Part shown: piece after piece, positions 27,607 through 36,564 of the stretch
Layout: every line of letters begins with the position of its first letter
How positions within the stretch are numbered: the first letter of the stretch is position 1
DNA from: Betaproteobacteria bacterium
Lineage (GTDB): Bacteria; Pseudomonadota; Gammaproteobacteria; Burkholderiales; Rhodocyclaceae
DNA length: 41,531 nt
Direction of reading: 5' to 3'
Assembly (NCBI GenBank): GCA_009780885.1
Contig: WQZF01000015.1
Span: 1 to 41,531 of the forward strand
Made by a program: the position numbers and the translations under genes
Notes under the pieces: model-generated
The model's input: the letters and a program-made list of their open reading frames with translations, nothing else
Told to the model about the DNA's origin: nothing
Database searches by the model: none

Positions 27607-29049
27607 ACGAAAACGAACGAGCTCGACGAGGATTCCCGGATGCGCGCGCTACAGACCCTGGCGCGCTTCGGCGAGCGTTTGCGCAGGTTTTCGCCGGAAA
27701 CGGTGCGCGCGGTGGCGACCAACACCTTGCGCGTGGCAAAAAATACGGCGGGATTCCTGGCCGAGGCCGAGGCGACGCTCGGTTTTCCGATCGAGATCAT
27801 TTCCGGCCATGAGGAAGCGCGCCTGATTTATGTTGGGGTCACTCACGCGCTGCCTCCTGCGCGGCACAGGCGCCTGGTCGTCGATATCGGCGGCGGGTCG
27901 ACCGAAGCGATCATCGGCAGCGGCCATTCCCCGCGATTGCTGGAATCGCTGCATATGGGTTGCGTCAATTATTCGCTGCGATTCTTTCCGGAGGGCGAAG
28001 TCAACAAGAAGTCGATGCGCACAGCGGAGCTTTCGGCAGCGGCGACCCTTTCGGGCATCGCGCAGGCTTACCTCCACTGCGGCTGGCGCGAAGCGATCGG
28101 TTCTTCCGGCTCGGCGCACGCGCTCTCCGATCTGCTGGAACAGAACGGCCTGAATCCGAACTCGGAAACCGGCATCACCCGCGAGGGCTTGCAGCGCTTG
28201 CGCGCCCTGCTGTTGCAGGCGGGTAATACGGCGCGTCTCAAGCTGGAAGGCTTGCGCAGCGAGCGCGTGCCGGTGCTGGCGGGCGGCCTGGCGATCATGA
28301 ACGCGGTTTTTGAGACCCTCGACATCGAACATATGCGCTACGCCGACGGCGCGCTGCGGCTCGGCGTGCTCTACGATCTGCTGGGCCGCACCCACCATGA
28401 CGACATGCGGGACACCACCGTCGCGCAGTTGATGGATCGCTATCAGGTCGATATGCGCCAGGCCGAGCGGGTCGAAAGGAGCGCCTGCCATTTCCTGGCG
28501 CAACTGCACGGCGAGGAGAAGAAAAAACCGAAAAAAACCGGCACGCGCGCCGAAGAGTCGCTTTTCCTCGCCTGGGCGGCACGCCTTCACGAAATCGGCA
28601 TCTCGGTCAGTCACGGCGCCTATCACAAGCACGGCGCCTATATCCTCTCCTTTGCCGACCTGCCGGGTTTTTCCGCCAGGGAACAGCACCGGATCGCCTG
28701 GCTGGTGCTCTACCATCGCGGCAAGCTGGACAAACTGACGCAGCTTTTCCCGATGATGGGCGCGCACAAAATCAGCGAGCACAAACGGGAAGAACAACTG
28801 ATGGTTTTTTCCCTTCGCCTCGCCGTCCTGCTCCATCGCGGCCGCAACCCGCAGATGTCCCCCTCGGGTTTCTGCCGCGTCCGCCACGAACACAGGGAGG
28901 AGGGCGAGAAATTCATCCTCGAACTCTCCCCCGGCTGGCTTGAGGAACACCCGCTTTCGGCGGTGGAACTGGAAGACGAAAGAAGCAGTTGGCAACGCGT
29001 CGGCATCGAGCTGGAGATTCGTCCGGGCGCGTTTTGCAAGGAGGCATGA
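27475..29049 (+). CDS. ppx: Exopolyphosphatase / guanosine pentaphosphate phosphatase family protein
   Basis: Ppx/GppA proteins release phosphate from the ends of polyphosphate or convert pppGpp to ppGpp. The 524-residue protein has the ASKHA-fold phosphate motifs DLGSNSFR (10-17) and DIGGGSTE (137-144), and a C-terminal HD-type helical domain (about 320-500, with ARLHEIGISVSHGAYHKHG). The length fits full-size Ppx. Polyphosphate handling would fit the PPi-centred metabolism encoded upstream. The gene is intact despite the insertion before it, but its original promoter has been displaced by 1373 bp. Confidence 0.93.
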   Translation: MAYELIAAVDLGSNSFRLQVGRVVENQIYPLDGLKEPVRLASGLTKTNELDEDSRMRALQTLARFGERLRRFSPETVRAVATNTLRVAKNTAGFLAEAEATLGFPIEIISGHEEARLIYVGVTHALPPARHRRLVVDIGGGSTEAIIGSGHSPRLLESLHMGCVNYSLRFFPEGEVNKKSMRTAELSAAATLSGIAQAYLHCGWREAIGSSGSAHALSDLLEQNGLNPNSETGITREGLQRLRALLLQAGNTARLKLEGLRSERVPVLAGGLAIMNAVFETLDIEHMRYADGALRLGVLYDLLGRTHHDDMRDTTVAQLMDRYQVDMRQAERVERSACHFLAQLHGEEKKKPKKTGTRAEESLFLAWAARLHEIGISVSHGAYHKHGAYILSFADLPGFSAREQHRIAWLVLYHRGKLDKLTQLFPMMGAHKISEHKREEQLMVFSLRLAVLLHRGRNPQMSPSGFCRVRHEHREEGEKFILELSPGWLEEHPLSAVELEDERSSWQRVGIELEIRPGAFCKEA

Positions 29050-29087
29050 CACTCGTCCTGCAGGGACGGAAAAACTCCCTCCGGCCC

Positions 29088-29210
29088 TTAAATACTCCCA
29101 TTATGTAGGATGGGTAGAGCGCAGCGAAACCCATCATTTCTCCTCTTGGAACTTCGATGGGTTTCGCTGCGCTCTACCCATCCTACATACCATTTATGGG
29201 CTGGATCAAT
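29088..29210. repeat. Repeat module B with perfect 31-bp inverted arms and tails
   Basis: GTAGGATGGGTAGAGCGCAG begins the left arm (29105-29135) and its exact complement ends the right arm (29156-29186), a 31-bp perfect inverted repeat with a 20-bp spacer. The flanks carry the tail also seen after module D: AAATACTCCCATTATG on the left and TTTATGGGCTGGATCAAT on the right. The right tail includes the stop codon of the DUF3293 gene (29206-29208). It lies between convergent ppx and DUF3293 genes and may end transcription in both directions. Confidence 0.9.
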
Positions 29211-29700
29211 AGCGCGCCACCCAGCACAAACGCGGCACTCTCCAGTCCGGCTTGCCGTTTTCCCCTTCTCCGCCGCCGCAGACAAAAGCGTTCTGGCCGA
29301 AATCCGCCGCCAGCTCCAGCGCCCTGGGCAGAGGCAGGGAAATAACGAAAAAAGCCGGTTCCGGCGGCCAGTCCTTGTTCTCCCCCGCATCGGCAAGGTT
29401 CTCCGCAGGCAGCGTGGAATAGCCCCATTCCGACAATCTCTGCCCAAGCTGCCGCTGGCGGGAGGCGTTTTCTTCTTCCGGCAGCAAGCGCGAGGCAGGG
29501 TTGCAGGCGGTGAGGATCGCCCATGAAAAATCAGAAGGGGTTCCCGAAAACAAGGTTTCCAGCGCCGCGCAAGATTGACCGATCCGGAGATCGAGCGAAG
29601 CTCCCGTATTGGGAAAAACACGATAAAGCGCCGCCCGGTAACAGGATTCGAGAGACGCCTGTTCCGGGGAAAACGGTGAGAAAGACGGGAGTTCACGCAT
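29206..29700 (-). CDS. DUF3293 protein
   Basis: The 164-residue protein contains FSWAILTACNPASRLL (about 58-73), RQLGQRLSEWGY (about 83-94), a region ENLADAGENKDWPPEPAFFV and a C-terminal ELAADFGQNAFVCGG (about 128-142), matching the DUF3293 family of small cytoplasmic proteins of unknown function. The stop codon lies inside a repeat tail. It diverges from the NlpC/P60 gene. Confidence 0.85.
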   Translation of the reverse strand: MRELPSFSPFSPEQASLESCYRAALYRVFPNTGASLDLRIGQSCAALETLFSGTPSDFSWAILTACNPASRLLPEEENASRQRQLGQRLSEWGYSTLPAENLADAGENKDWPPEPAFFVISLPLPRALELAADFGQNAFVCGGGEGENGKPDWRVPRLCWVARY

Positions 29701-29741
29701 GGCAGCCCTTTCGGATTAGTTTTCTGTATATTTTCCCCCGG

Positions 29742-29770
29742 TTTTTCCGCTCGGCTTTTTTGGATATAAT
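29742..29770 (+). promoter_or_regulatory. Promoter of the NlpC/P60 gene
   Basis: A perfect -10 box TATAAT (29765-29770) lies 45 bp upstream of the start codon. The -35 region at about 29742-29747 (TTTTTC) is weak, with 17-bp spacing. Confidence 0.55.
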
Positions 29771-29814
29771 CTTGCCATTTATCCGACCCCCGGCCTTTGC
29801 GGCCCTTCCGCTCC

Positions 29815-30384
29815 ATGCAGAACAAAGCTCTCCGTTTTATCGCCCTCCTGCTTGCCGCCGCTTCCCTGTCCTTTGCCGGGAACCTGTACGCGAGCGAGGA
29901 AGGAGTCGCACCGGAAGAAGCGGCAGTGCAACAGGATCCGCAGCAGACACCGCCCCCCGCCGCAGAAGAGCGTCCTTCCCTGCTCGAACGCTATACCAAC
30001 AATGCGCATGATTTGCTGCTCAAGGGCTTGCAGATGGTCGGCGTCAAATACCGCCGTGGCGGCACCGATCCTGACGCGGGACTCGATTGCAGCGGTTTCG
30101 TCCAGCTTGTTTTTCGTGACGCGCTCAATGTGATCCTGCCGCGCACCTCGCGCGAAATGAGCCAGATCGGCGAAATCGTGGCGCGCGATCAGGAACTGCG
30201 TCCCGGCGACTTGGTCTTTTTCAATACGATGCGCCGCGCCTTTTCCCACGTCGGAATCTATCTCGGCGAAGGCCGTTTCCTCCACTCCCCGCGCGCAGGC
30301 AGCGAAGTCCGCGTCGAGGACATGCAGAAAAGCTACTGGCTGCAACGCTACAACGGCGCGCGCAGACTGGTGCGATCCTCCTGA
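29815..30384 (+). CDS. Secreted NlpC/P60 cell-wall peptidase
   Basis: The 189-residue protein has a signal peptide (about 1-27) and a linker rich in Glu, Gln and Pro. The NlpC/P60 domain (about 62-189) has catalytic Cys92 in DCSGFVQLVF, His145 in FSHVGIYLG and a third polar residue, probably His157 in FLHSPRAG. It should cleave peptide cross-links or stem peptides of peptidoglycan in the periplasm. The ATG at 29815 starts the signal peptide directly. Confidence 0.92.
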   Translation: MQNKALRFIALLLAAASLSFAGNLYASEEGVAPEEAAVQQDPQQTPPPAAEERPSLLERYTNNAHDLLLKGLQMVGVKYRRGGTDPDAGLDCSGFVQLVFRDALNVILPRTSREMSQIGEIVARDQELRPGDLVFFNTMRRAFSHVGIYLGEGRFLHSPRAGSEVRVEDMQKSYWLQRYNGARRLVRSS

Positions 30385-30388
30385 CAAT

Positions 30389-30423
30389 AAAAACGCCTCC
30401 CGCCCGGTTTCAGGCAAGAGGCG
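30389..30423 (-). terminator. Terminator for the minus-strand PEBP gene, shared with NlpC/P60
   Basis: On the minus strand CGCCTC and GAGGCG form the lower stem, GCCTG and CGGGC the upper stem (one G-T pair), with 2-nt internal loops, followed by five T residues (complement of 30389-30393). It begins 5 bp after the NlpC/P60 stop codon and lies beyond the B repeat from the PEBP gene. Confidence 0.75.
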
Positions 30424-30430
30424 CAGATTA

Positions 30431-30513
30431 GTAGGATGGGTAGAGCGAAGCGAAACCCATCGTTTCTCAATCTGGAATTCCGATGGGTTTCGCTTGCGCT
30501 CTACCCATCCTAC
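30431..30513. repeat. Repeat module B, stand-alone copy
   Basis: GTAGGATGGGTAGAGCGAAG starts the left arm, with a near-perfect inverted partner ending CCCATCCTAC. It lies between the convergent NlpC/P60 and PEBP genes. Confidence 0.9.
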
Positions 30514-30552
30514 ACGCTCCCTTGTTTTTCAGACCGGGTAAATAACGGGAAT

Positions 30553-31182
30553 TCAGAGCACGACCTCCGGATTGAGCGAATAGCGCACGGAGAGGTTCGC
30601 CTGCGCGAGAATGTGCCCTTCCATCGCCTCACGAACTTCCTTGCCGCTGAAACGGCCTTCGACCGGCAGACGCTCGATGTCGAGCGCATAAACGCTGAAG
30701 AGATAGCGATGCGGGATCGAGTCGTTCCACGGCGGACAAGGGCCGTCGTAGCCGAAGTAATCCCCGCGCATATCCTGATCGCCGTCGAACCACTGGGTGT
30801 AGTTGTTGATCCCCTGGCGCGCGCCGTGCGCCGCAGCGGGGCCGGGCTTGCCGCGCGGAACCACCTGATCGGAAAAGGCGCCTTCGGCAATCGAAGTGAT
30901 CTGCGGGGGCAAGTCGATCAATACCCAGTGGAAAAAATCGACGCGCGGCAAATCGGCGGGAACGGTGCGCCCTTCGCGGTTGACGTCGTCGCCCTTGCTC
31001 GGAACGTCGAGATCGACGCAGAGGAGGACAAACGAGCGGGTGCCTTCGGGAACATCTCCCCAGGCCAAATGGGGATTGCGGTTTTTGCCCAGGGCGACAT
31101 GCTGGTCCGGATCGGGAATCCCGAAAACAAACTCCGCCGGAATTTTCTGCCCATCGCTAAAGCTGTTGCTGGCGAGTTTCAT
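30553..31182 (-). CDS. YbhB/YbcL-family PEBP-like protein
   Basis: This 209-residue protein belongs to the phosphatidylethanolamine-binding protein family, bacterial YbhB type (also called Raf-kinase-inhibitor-like). The ligand-pocket segments are visible: NPHLAWGDVPEGTRSFVLLC (about 36-55), DVPSKGDDVNREG, FFHWVLIDLPP (about 83-93), YDGPCPPWNDSIPHRYLF (about 144-161). No signal peptide is seen. The function of bacterial members is not settled. Terminated by the hairpin at 30389-30423. Confidence 0.9.
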   Translation of the reverse strand: MKLASNSFSDGQKIPAEFVFGIPDPDQHVALGKNRNPHLAWGDVPEGTRSFVLLCVDLDVPSKGDDVNREGRTVPADLPRVDFFHWVLIDLPPQITSIAEGAFSDQVVPRGKPGPAAAHGARQGINNYTQWFDGDQDMRGDYFGYDGPCPPWNDSIPHRYLFSVYALDIERLPVEGRFSGKEVREAMEGHILAQANLSVRYSLNPEVVL

Positions 31183-31236
31183 GAACGCTCCTTTCGTCGG
31201 TGCTTATGTCCTTTGATGCGAATCTTCCGCCGCGCC

Positions 31237-32808
31237 TCATTCCACGTGGGAAAGTCTGACCTGACGCCTGAAATCGCGCAAGCGGAAACCCAGTGCCCAT
31301 AGTGTAGCGAAATAAACGGCAGCCCCGAAGACGACCAGCAGGGAGAGGCGAATCACTTTTTCCATCAGCCCGAAGCGCAGCCAGTCGGCCTCGCTGCCGA
31401 TGCCGAACCACAGGAATGCGCCCATCGCCAGCAGCGCGGCGGCGAGCTTGCCGTAAAAGGCCGCCCATCCCGGCTGCGGCGCATAGATGCCCTGCCGCCG
31501 CAGGCCGCGATACAAGAGCGCCGCGTTGAGGCAGGCGGCAAGCCCGATCGACAGCGCCAGACCGGCATGCCGCAATGTCCAGATAAAGGCGAGATTCATC
31601 GCCTGCGTGGCGAAAAGCGAAATCAACGCGATTTTGACCGGCGTGCGGATATTTTGTTTCGCGTAGAACGCAGGCGCCAGCACCTTGACCAGGATCAGCC
31701 CGAGCAGCCCGACGCTGTACGCGATCAGCGCCGCGCGCGTTTCTCCCACGTCGACTACCGTAAACGCGCCGTGGAAAAAGAGAGTCGCAATCAGCGGCAC
31801 GCCGAGCAGCGCCAGGCCCAGCGCGGCGGGCGCGGCCAGCAGAAAGACCAGGCGCAGCCCCCAGTCGAGCACCTGCCCGTATTCCTCGTGACGCGCGCCG
31901 GCATGGCAAGCCGAAAGCACGGGCAAGAGAATCGTCCCGAGCGCGGCGCCGAGCACGCCGGAAGGAAACTCCATCAGCCGGTCGGCGTAATACAGCCAGG
32001 AGACGCTGCCATCCCTCAAAAAGGAAGCGAAGGCCGTGTTGATCAAGAGGCTGATCTGCGACACGGAAACGCCGAGCATCGCCGGAGCCATCAGGGTCAG
32101 GATGCGGCGCACGCCGGGGTCGCGCCAGGCATCGAGCAAGGCGCGGCGGCAGAACGAAATGCGCGGCAGCATCCCGATGCGCTTCAGTGCCGGCAATTGC
32201 AGCGCCAGTTGCAGGATGCCGCCGATGAACACCGCCCACGCCAGCGCCATCACCGGCGGATCGAACCACGGCGCGGCGAACAGCGCCATGAAAATGAACG
32301 AAAGATTGAGCAGCACCGGCGTGAAGGCCGGCACTCCGAAACGCCCCCAGGTATTGAGCAACCCCGCCGCGAGCGCGGTCAGGGACATGAAAAAGATATA
32401 GGGAAAGGTGATCCGCGTCAGCGCCACCGTCAATTCAAATTTCTCGCCTGTTGCCGCGAATCCAGGGGCAGAGACAATCACCAGCACCGGAGCGCACAGC
32501 ACGCCCAGGATGCTGATCAGGAGCAGCGCGAAAAAAAGCAGCGTCGCGACATGATCGACCAGACGCTTGGTTTCCCCCACGCCCTTCTGATTCCGGTATT
32601 CCCCCAGCACCGGCACAAAGGCTTGCGAAAACGCGCCTTCGGCAAACAGGCGGCGCAACAGGTTCGGCAATTTGAACGCGACAAAAAAAGCATCCGTCAG
32701 CACCCCGGTGCGGAAGGAATGCGCAATCACGGCATCGCGCACAAAGCCGAGAACGCGCGAGAGCAGGGTCAAACTGCTGACGGCGGCAAGCGTTTTGAGA
32801 AGATTCAT
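31237..32808 (-). CDS. murJ: Lipid II flippase MurJ
   Basis: MurJ moves lipid II across the inner membrane for peptidoglycan synthesis. The 523-residue protein has about 14 hydrophobic segments and the typical N-terminal [18 protein letters not shown] (about 12-29) and [20 protein letters not shown] (about 46-65). The length is standard. The gene faces away from the restriction-modification gene. Confidence 0.95.
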   Translation of the reverse strand: MNLLKTLAAVSSLTLLSRVLGFVRDAVIAHSFRTGVLTDAFFVAFKLPNLLRRLFAEGAFSQAFVPVLGEYRNQKGVGETKRLVDHVATLLFFALLLISILGVLCAPVLVIVSAPGFAATGEKFELTVALTRITFPYIFFMSLTALAAGLLNTWGRFGVPAFTPVLLNLSFIFMALFAAPWFDPPVMALAWAVFIGGILQLALQLPALKRIGMLPRISFCRRALLDAWRDPGVRRILTLMAPAMLGVSVSQISLLINTAFASFLRDGSVSWLYYADRLMEFPSGVLGAALGTILLPVLSACHAGARHEEYGQVLDWGLRLVFLLAAPAALGLALLGVPLIATLFFHGAFTVVDVGETRAALIAYSVGLLGLILVKVLAPAFYAKQNIRTPVKIALISLFATQAMNLAFIWTLRHAGLALSIGLAACLNAALLYRGLRRQGIYAPQPGWAAFYGKLAAALLAMGAFLWFGIGSEADWLRFGLMEKVIRLSLLVVFGAAVYFATLWALGFRLRDFRRQVRLSHVE

Positions 32809-32818
32809 GGGGGCTTAT

Positions 32819-32872
32819 TATTCCACGGCAAGCGTAGACTGGAATAGTTCTGAAAGAGCGTATTCCGTGGAA
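32819..32872. promoter_or_regulatory. Spaced TATTCC boxes between murJ and the restriction-modification gene
   Basis: TATTCC occurs at 32819-32824 and 32861-32866, with the complement GGAATA at 32841-32846. TTCCACGG (32821-32828) and CCGTGGAA (32865-32872) form a perfect inverted repeat. The boxes are about 20-22 bp apart, or two helical turns, which looks like an operator array. No controller protein gene is seen, so the regulator is unknown. Confidence 0.4.
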
Positions 32873-32999
32873 CAGTTGGGTAATGCTCCAGTTTGAAATC
32901 ATGTCGCGTTGACGACGGCAGCAGAAAAATCTCAACGATTTACTGACGGGTATGGTTACACTTCACTCATACTTGCCCCTGTCCCGAGGACTTACCCCG

Positions 33000-35882
33000 A
33001 TGCCCAATCTGAGCTGGCCTGAAATCCGCAACCGTGCCACGCAATTCGCGCGCGACTGGCGCAATGCAACCAGCGAGCGCGCCGAAGCGCAAACATTCTG
33101 GAACGAATTTTTCGATATTTTTGGCGTCAGGCGGCGCAGCGTCGCCGTGTACGAGCAAAAGGTCCAAAAGCTACCCGACCAAGGCAAAACCAAGCAGGGC
33201 CGCATCGACCTGTTCTGGCCCGGTACGCTGCTGGCCGAGCACAAAAGCGCAGGGGAGAACCTGGACGCCGCACACACCCAGGCGCTCGATTATTTTCTCG
33301 CCCTGTCCGAAGCGGAGCGTCCCCGCTACGTGGTCGTATCCGACTTCCAGAGTTTTCGCGTTTACGACCTGGACGAGAACACCGACGCGCAATTCGCGCT
33401 CGACGAATTGCCCGCCCGCATTGCCGTGTTCGGCTTCATCGCTGGCTACACCCACGTCAAGTTGCGCGACGAGCCACAAGCCAACATCGAAGCCGTCGAA
33501 AAACTCGGCGCGCTACACGATGCGCTCAAGCGCGACGGCTACGGCCTGGATGCCAGCGGCCATGCTGGCCACCCGCTGCAAGTGTTTCTGGTGCGCGTGC
33601 TGTTCTGCCTGTTCGCCGACGACACTGGCCTGTTCACGCCCAAGGACAGCTTTCTCGACCTGATCGAAAACACGCGCGAAGACGGCAGCGACACCGGCAG
33701 CACGCTCTCGCGCCTGTTCCAGACCTTGAACACAAGGCCGCAAGCGCGCCAGCATGCCATCGCGGAAATATTTTCCGCATTCCCCTACGTCAATGGCCGC
33801 TTGTTTGAGGAATCGCTGCCCATTCCCGAATTTGACGCCGCAATGCGCGCCCTGCTGCTCGACTGCTGCCGCCTGCAATGGGCCGCCATTTCACCGGCGA
33901 TCTTCGGCGCGATGTTCCAGAAAATCATCGAACTCGACGCAAAAGAACGCCGCCGCCAGCTCGGCGCGCACTATACCAGCGAGGCCAACATCCTCAAGCT
34001 GATCGGACCATTGTTCCTCGACGAATTGCGGGCTGAATTCGAGAAGGTGCGCAACGACAAAAACGCCCTGTTCGCCTTTCAAAAGAAATTACGCACCCTC
34101 AACTTTCTTGATCCCGCCTGCGGCTGCGGCAATTTTCTCGTCATCACCTACCGCGAGCTGCGCCGGCTGGAGCTCGATGTGCTTCTGGCCGCCAAAAAAT
34201 TCGGCCATATCGTTGCCGGTGCGTTCAAGAGCGCCGTGCAGGTCGACGTCGATCAATTCCACGGTATCGAGATCGAGGAATTCCCGACACAGGTCGCGCA
34301 GGTCGCCATGTGGCTGACCGACCACCAGATGAACCTCGAAGCAGGCCGCGAATTCGAGTACTTCAACCGCCTGCCGCTGGAGAAATCCGCCAACATCCGC
34401 CACGGCAACGCGCTGCGCCTGGACTGGGAAGACTTCGTGCCGCCGCAGCGCCTGCAATACATCCTGGGCAATCCACCGTTCGTCGGCAAACAGCACCAGA
34501 CCGGCGAGCAAAAAGAGGATATGGAATTCGTCGCCCGAAACTTCAAAGGCGCGGGCGTGCTCGACTATGTGGCTGGCTGGTACCTGAAAGCCGCGCAATA
34601 CCTCTCGGGGAGTCAGGAAGGCTTTGCCAGCCGCGACAAGCGGCACTTTGCCGACGTGCGCTTCGGCAAGAATTCGCCGCCGATCGACGACATCTTCGTC
34701 ACGCTGGAACGCAAGGACGAGGCCGCGCGCGCGCGCGTCCGCTGCGCCTTCGTCTCGACCAATTCCATCACACAGGGCGAACAGGTCGGGGTGTTGTGGA
34801 GCGAGTTGTACCGTCACGGCATCAAGATCCGCTTCGCGCACCGCACCTTCAAATGGAGCAACGAAGCCCCGGGCAAGGCCGCCGTGCATTGCGTCATCGT
34901 CGGTTTCGGGCGCGAGAACCCGTCGCGCAAACAACTCTTCGATTACGCCCAGGTCGATGGCCCGGCGCACGAACATGCCGCGCGCAACATCAACCCGTAT
35001 CTGGCCGACGCGCCGGACATCGTGCTGCCCAACCGGCGCGAACCGTTGTGCCCGGTGCCGCCGATGGTATTCGGCAACATGCCCAACGATGGCGGCCACC
35101 TGCTGCTCAGCGATGACGAGCGCACCGAACTGTTGGCGACGGAACCCCAGGCCGAGCCGTGGATTCGCCCCTTTCTTGGCGCGGACGAATTCATCAACGG
35201 CCTTGCGCGCTGGTGCCTGTGGCTCGACGGCATTGCGCCCCAGGCATTGAAGAAACTGCCGCGAGTGCTGGCGCGCGTTGAAGCCGTGCGCCAGCATCGC
35301 GCCAACAGCAAGCGCGCCGCGACCAGGGCGCTCGCGGCGACGCCGACGCTCTTTGGCGAAGTTCGGCAGCCCGATTCCGACTACTTGCTGGTTCCGTCGG
35401 TTTCATCCGAGAGACGCAATTTCATCCCGCTCGGATTCATGTTGCCGACGACCATCGCCAGCAATCTCACCTTGGTTGTCCCCAAAGCAACACTGCATCA
35501 TTTTGGCGTAATGACTTCCACCATGCACATGGCCTGGGTGCGTTACGTCTGCGGACGACTGAAAAGCGATTTCCGCTATTCCGCCCAGATCGTCTACAAC
35601 AATTTCCCGTGGCCGCAAAAGCTCGACGACAAGCGTCGCGCCGCCATTGAAACGACCGCGCAAGGCGTGCTCGACGCGCGCGCCGCACATCCGGGCGCAA
35701 CGCTGGCGCAACTCTACGGCCCGAACACGATGCCGCCCGACCTCAGCAAGGCGCACGCCGCGCTGGATCGCGCCGTCGATGCGGCCTACGTCGCCGATGG
35801 CGGCGCGCGCACCTACGCCAACGACGCCGAGCGCGTGGCCTTCCTGTTCCGGCGCTACAGCGAATTGACCAGCCTGGTGTAA
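33000..35882 (+). CDS. MmeI-like type IIL restriction-modification enzyme
   Basis: A single 960-residue chain with an N-terminal nuclease motif D70-x9-E80-x-K82 (RIDLFWPGTLLAEHK), the same spacing as described for MmeI, followed by a helical spacer (about 170-350), an adenine-methyltransferase domain with motif I DPACGCGNF (371-379) and catalytic NPPF (491-494), and a C-terminal target-recognition region (about 650-880). Such enzymes cut DNA away from their site and methylate one strand, with no separate specificity subunit. The start at 33000 (GAGG upstream) is preferred over an extension from 32952. It has no partner genes and lies between murJ and an orphan HicB, which suggests a defence island of one. 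Confidence 0.9.
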   Translation: MPNLSWPEIRNRATQFARDWRNATSERAEAQTFWNEFFDIFGVRRRSVAVYEQKVQKLPDQGKTKQGRIDLFWPGTLLAEHKSAGENLDAAHTQALDYFLALSEAERPRYVVVSDFQSFRVYDLDENTDAQFALDELPARIAVFGFIAGYTHVKLRDEPQANIEAVEKLGALHDALKRDGYGLDASGHAGHPLQVFLVRVLFCLFADDTGLFTPKDSFLDLIENTREDGSDTGSTLSRLFQTLNTRPQARQHAIAEIFSAFPYVNGRLFEESLPIPEFDAAMRALLLDCCRLQWAAISPAIFGAMFQKIIELDAKERRRQLGAHYTSEANILKLIGPLFLDELRAEFEKVRNDKNALFAFQKKLRTLNFLDPACGCGNFLVITYRELRRLELDVLLAAKKFGHIVAGAFKSAVQVDVDQFHGIEIEEFPTQVAQVAMWLTDHQMNLEAGREFEYFNRLPLEKSANIRHGNALRLDWEDFVPPQRLQYILGNPPFVGKQHQTGEQKEDMEFVARNFKGAGVLDYVAGWYLKAAQYLSGSQEGFASRDKRHFADVRFGKNSPPIDDIFVTLERKDEAARARVRCAFVSTNSITQGEQVGVLWSELYRHGIKIRFAHRTFKWSNEAPGKAAVHCVIVGFGRENPSRKQLFDYAQVDGPAHEHAARNINPYLADAPDIVLPNRREPLCPVPPMVFGNMPNDGGHLLLSDDERTELLATEPQAEPWIRPFLGADEFINGLARWCLWLDGIAPQALKKLPRVLARVEAVRQHRANSKRAATRALAATPTLFGEVRQPDSDYLLVPSVSSERRNFIPLGFMLPTTIASNLTLVVPKATLHHFGVMTSTMHMAWVRYVCGRLKSDFRYSAQIVYNNFPWPQKLDDKRRAAIETTAQGVLDARAAHPGATLAQLYGPNTMPPDLSKAHAALDRAVDAAYVADGGARTYANDAERVAFLFRRYSELTSLV

Positions 35883-35945
35883 GAACGAGTAAATATCCCT
35901 TGGCAAAGCCGGGGGCTTTAATCTTGAAAATACAGGGATAACACC

Positions 35946-36275
35946 ATAAGCATACTTGCCTATAAAGGCTATCAAGGTCGTTTTGAATACGACCCCGATG
36001 CAGATATTTTTCACGGCGATGTCTTGCATCTTAGCGATGTCATTAGCTTTCAGGGCCGTTCCATTGATGAACTCAAGGCCGCGTTGGCGGAATCCATCGA
36101 GGTTTATCTTGAGTATTGCGCCAGAAAGGGAAAAGCGCCGCAAAAGCCTTTTTCCGGAACATTCAACGTCCGCCTGAACCCTGAAATCCATCAGCGCCTT
36201 GCCGTGCGAGCCGCGCATGAAGGCGTGAGCCTCAATAAATGGGTGGCCAAAACGCTTGAGAAGGCGGTCGCCTGA
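35946..36275 (+). CDS. HicB-type antitoxin with apparent ATA start codon
   Basis: The full HicB fold requires the segment before residue 27: ILAYKGYQGRFEYDPDADIF, which is open in frame only from the TGA at 35925. The first codon in the expected place is ATA (35946), eight bases after AGGGA; there is no ATG or GTG, and the first TTG is 36024. From ATA the protein is 109 residues, normal for HicB: a degraded RNase-H-like domain (1-60) and a C-terminal ribbon-helix-helix part (about 75-109, FNVRLNPEIHQRLAVRAA). No hicA toxin gene is next to it. It may be poorly translated, a recent start-codon mutant, or start at TTG 36024 as an 83-residue form. Confidence 0.75.
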   Translation: MSILAYKGYQGRFEYDPDADIFHGDVLHLSDVISFQGRSIDELKAALAESIEVYLEYCARKGKAPQKPFSGTFNVRLNPEIHQRLAVRAAHEGVSLNKWVAKTLEKAVA

Positions 36276-36341
36276 TCTGCTGTGTTCCTGCGGCGCAACC
36301 GATAAGCGCAGGCTTTCATCTCTCGCCCTGAATTTCGTATT

Positions 36342-36419
36342 ATTTTCTAAATTTACTTAAATAATGTTTCGCTACTGTAGTGATTATCATCAAAGAATTA
36401 TTACAGTAATTTAGAAAAT
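36342..36419 (+). repeat. Palindromic element A, copy 7
   Basis: A 78-bp copy in plus orientation with core CTACTGTAG (36372-36380) and TTACAGTAA in the right arm; it is close to the consensus of the family. It lies between hicB and folD. Nothing else is seen in this 289-bp gap. Confidence 0.92.
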
Positions 36420-36564
36420 TCAGCCCCATCAAAACGCCACGATGCAGCGTTCTTGATTGCTGGCCAAGCTTTCATTACAGCAGAAATTCCGGAAAGGCCC
36501 GCTCCCCATTTACGGTAAAATCCGCTTTCCCGATAACCCGCCCTTCCCTTACTTCTTCCTCTCG

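Noticed and set aside
35956-36177. A 73-codon frame starting TTG at 35956 overlapping hicB
   Set aside because: It is in a different frame from the recognisable HicB domain and lacks a ribosome-binding site.
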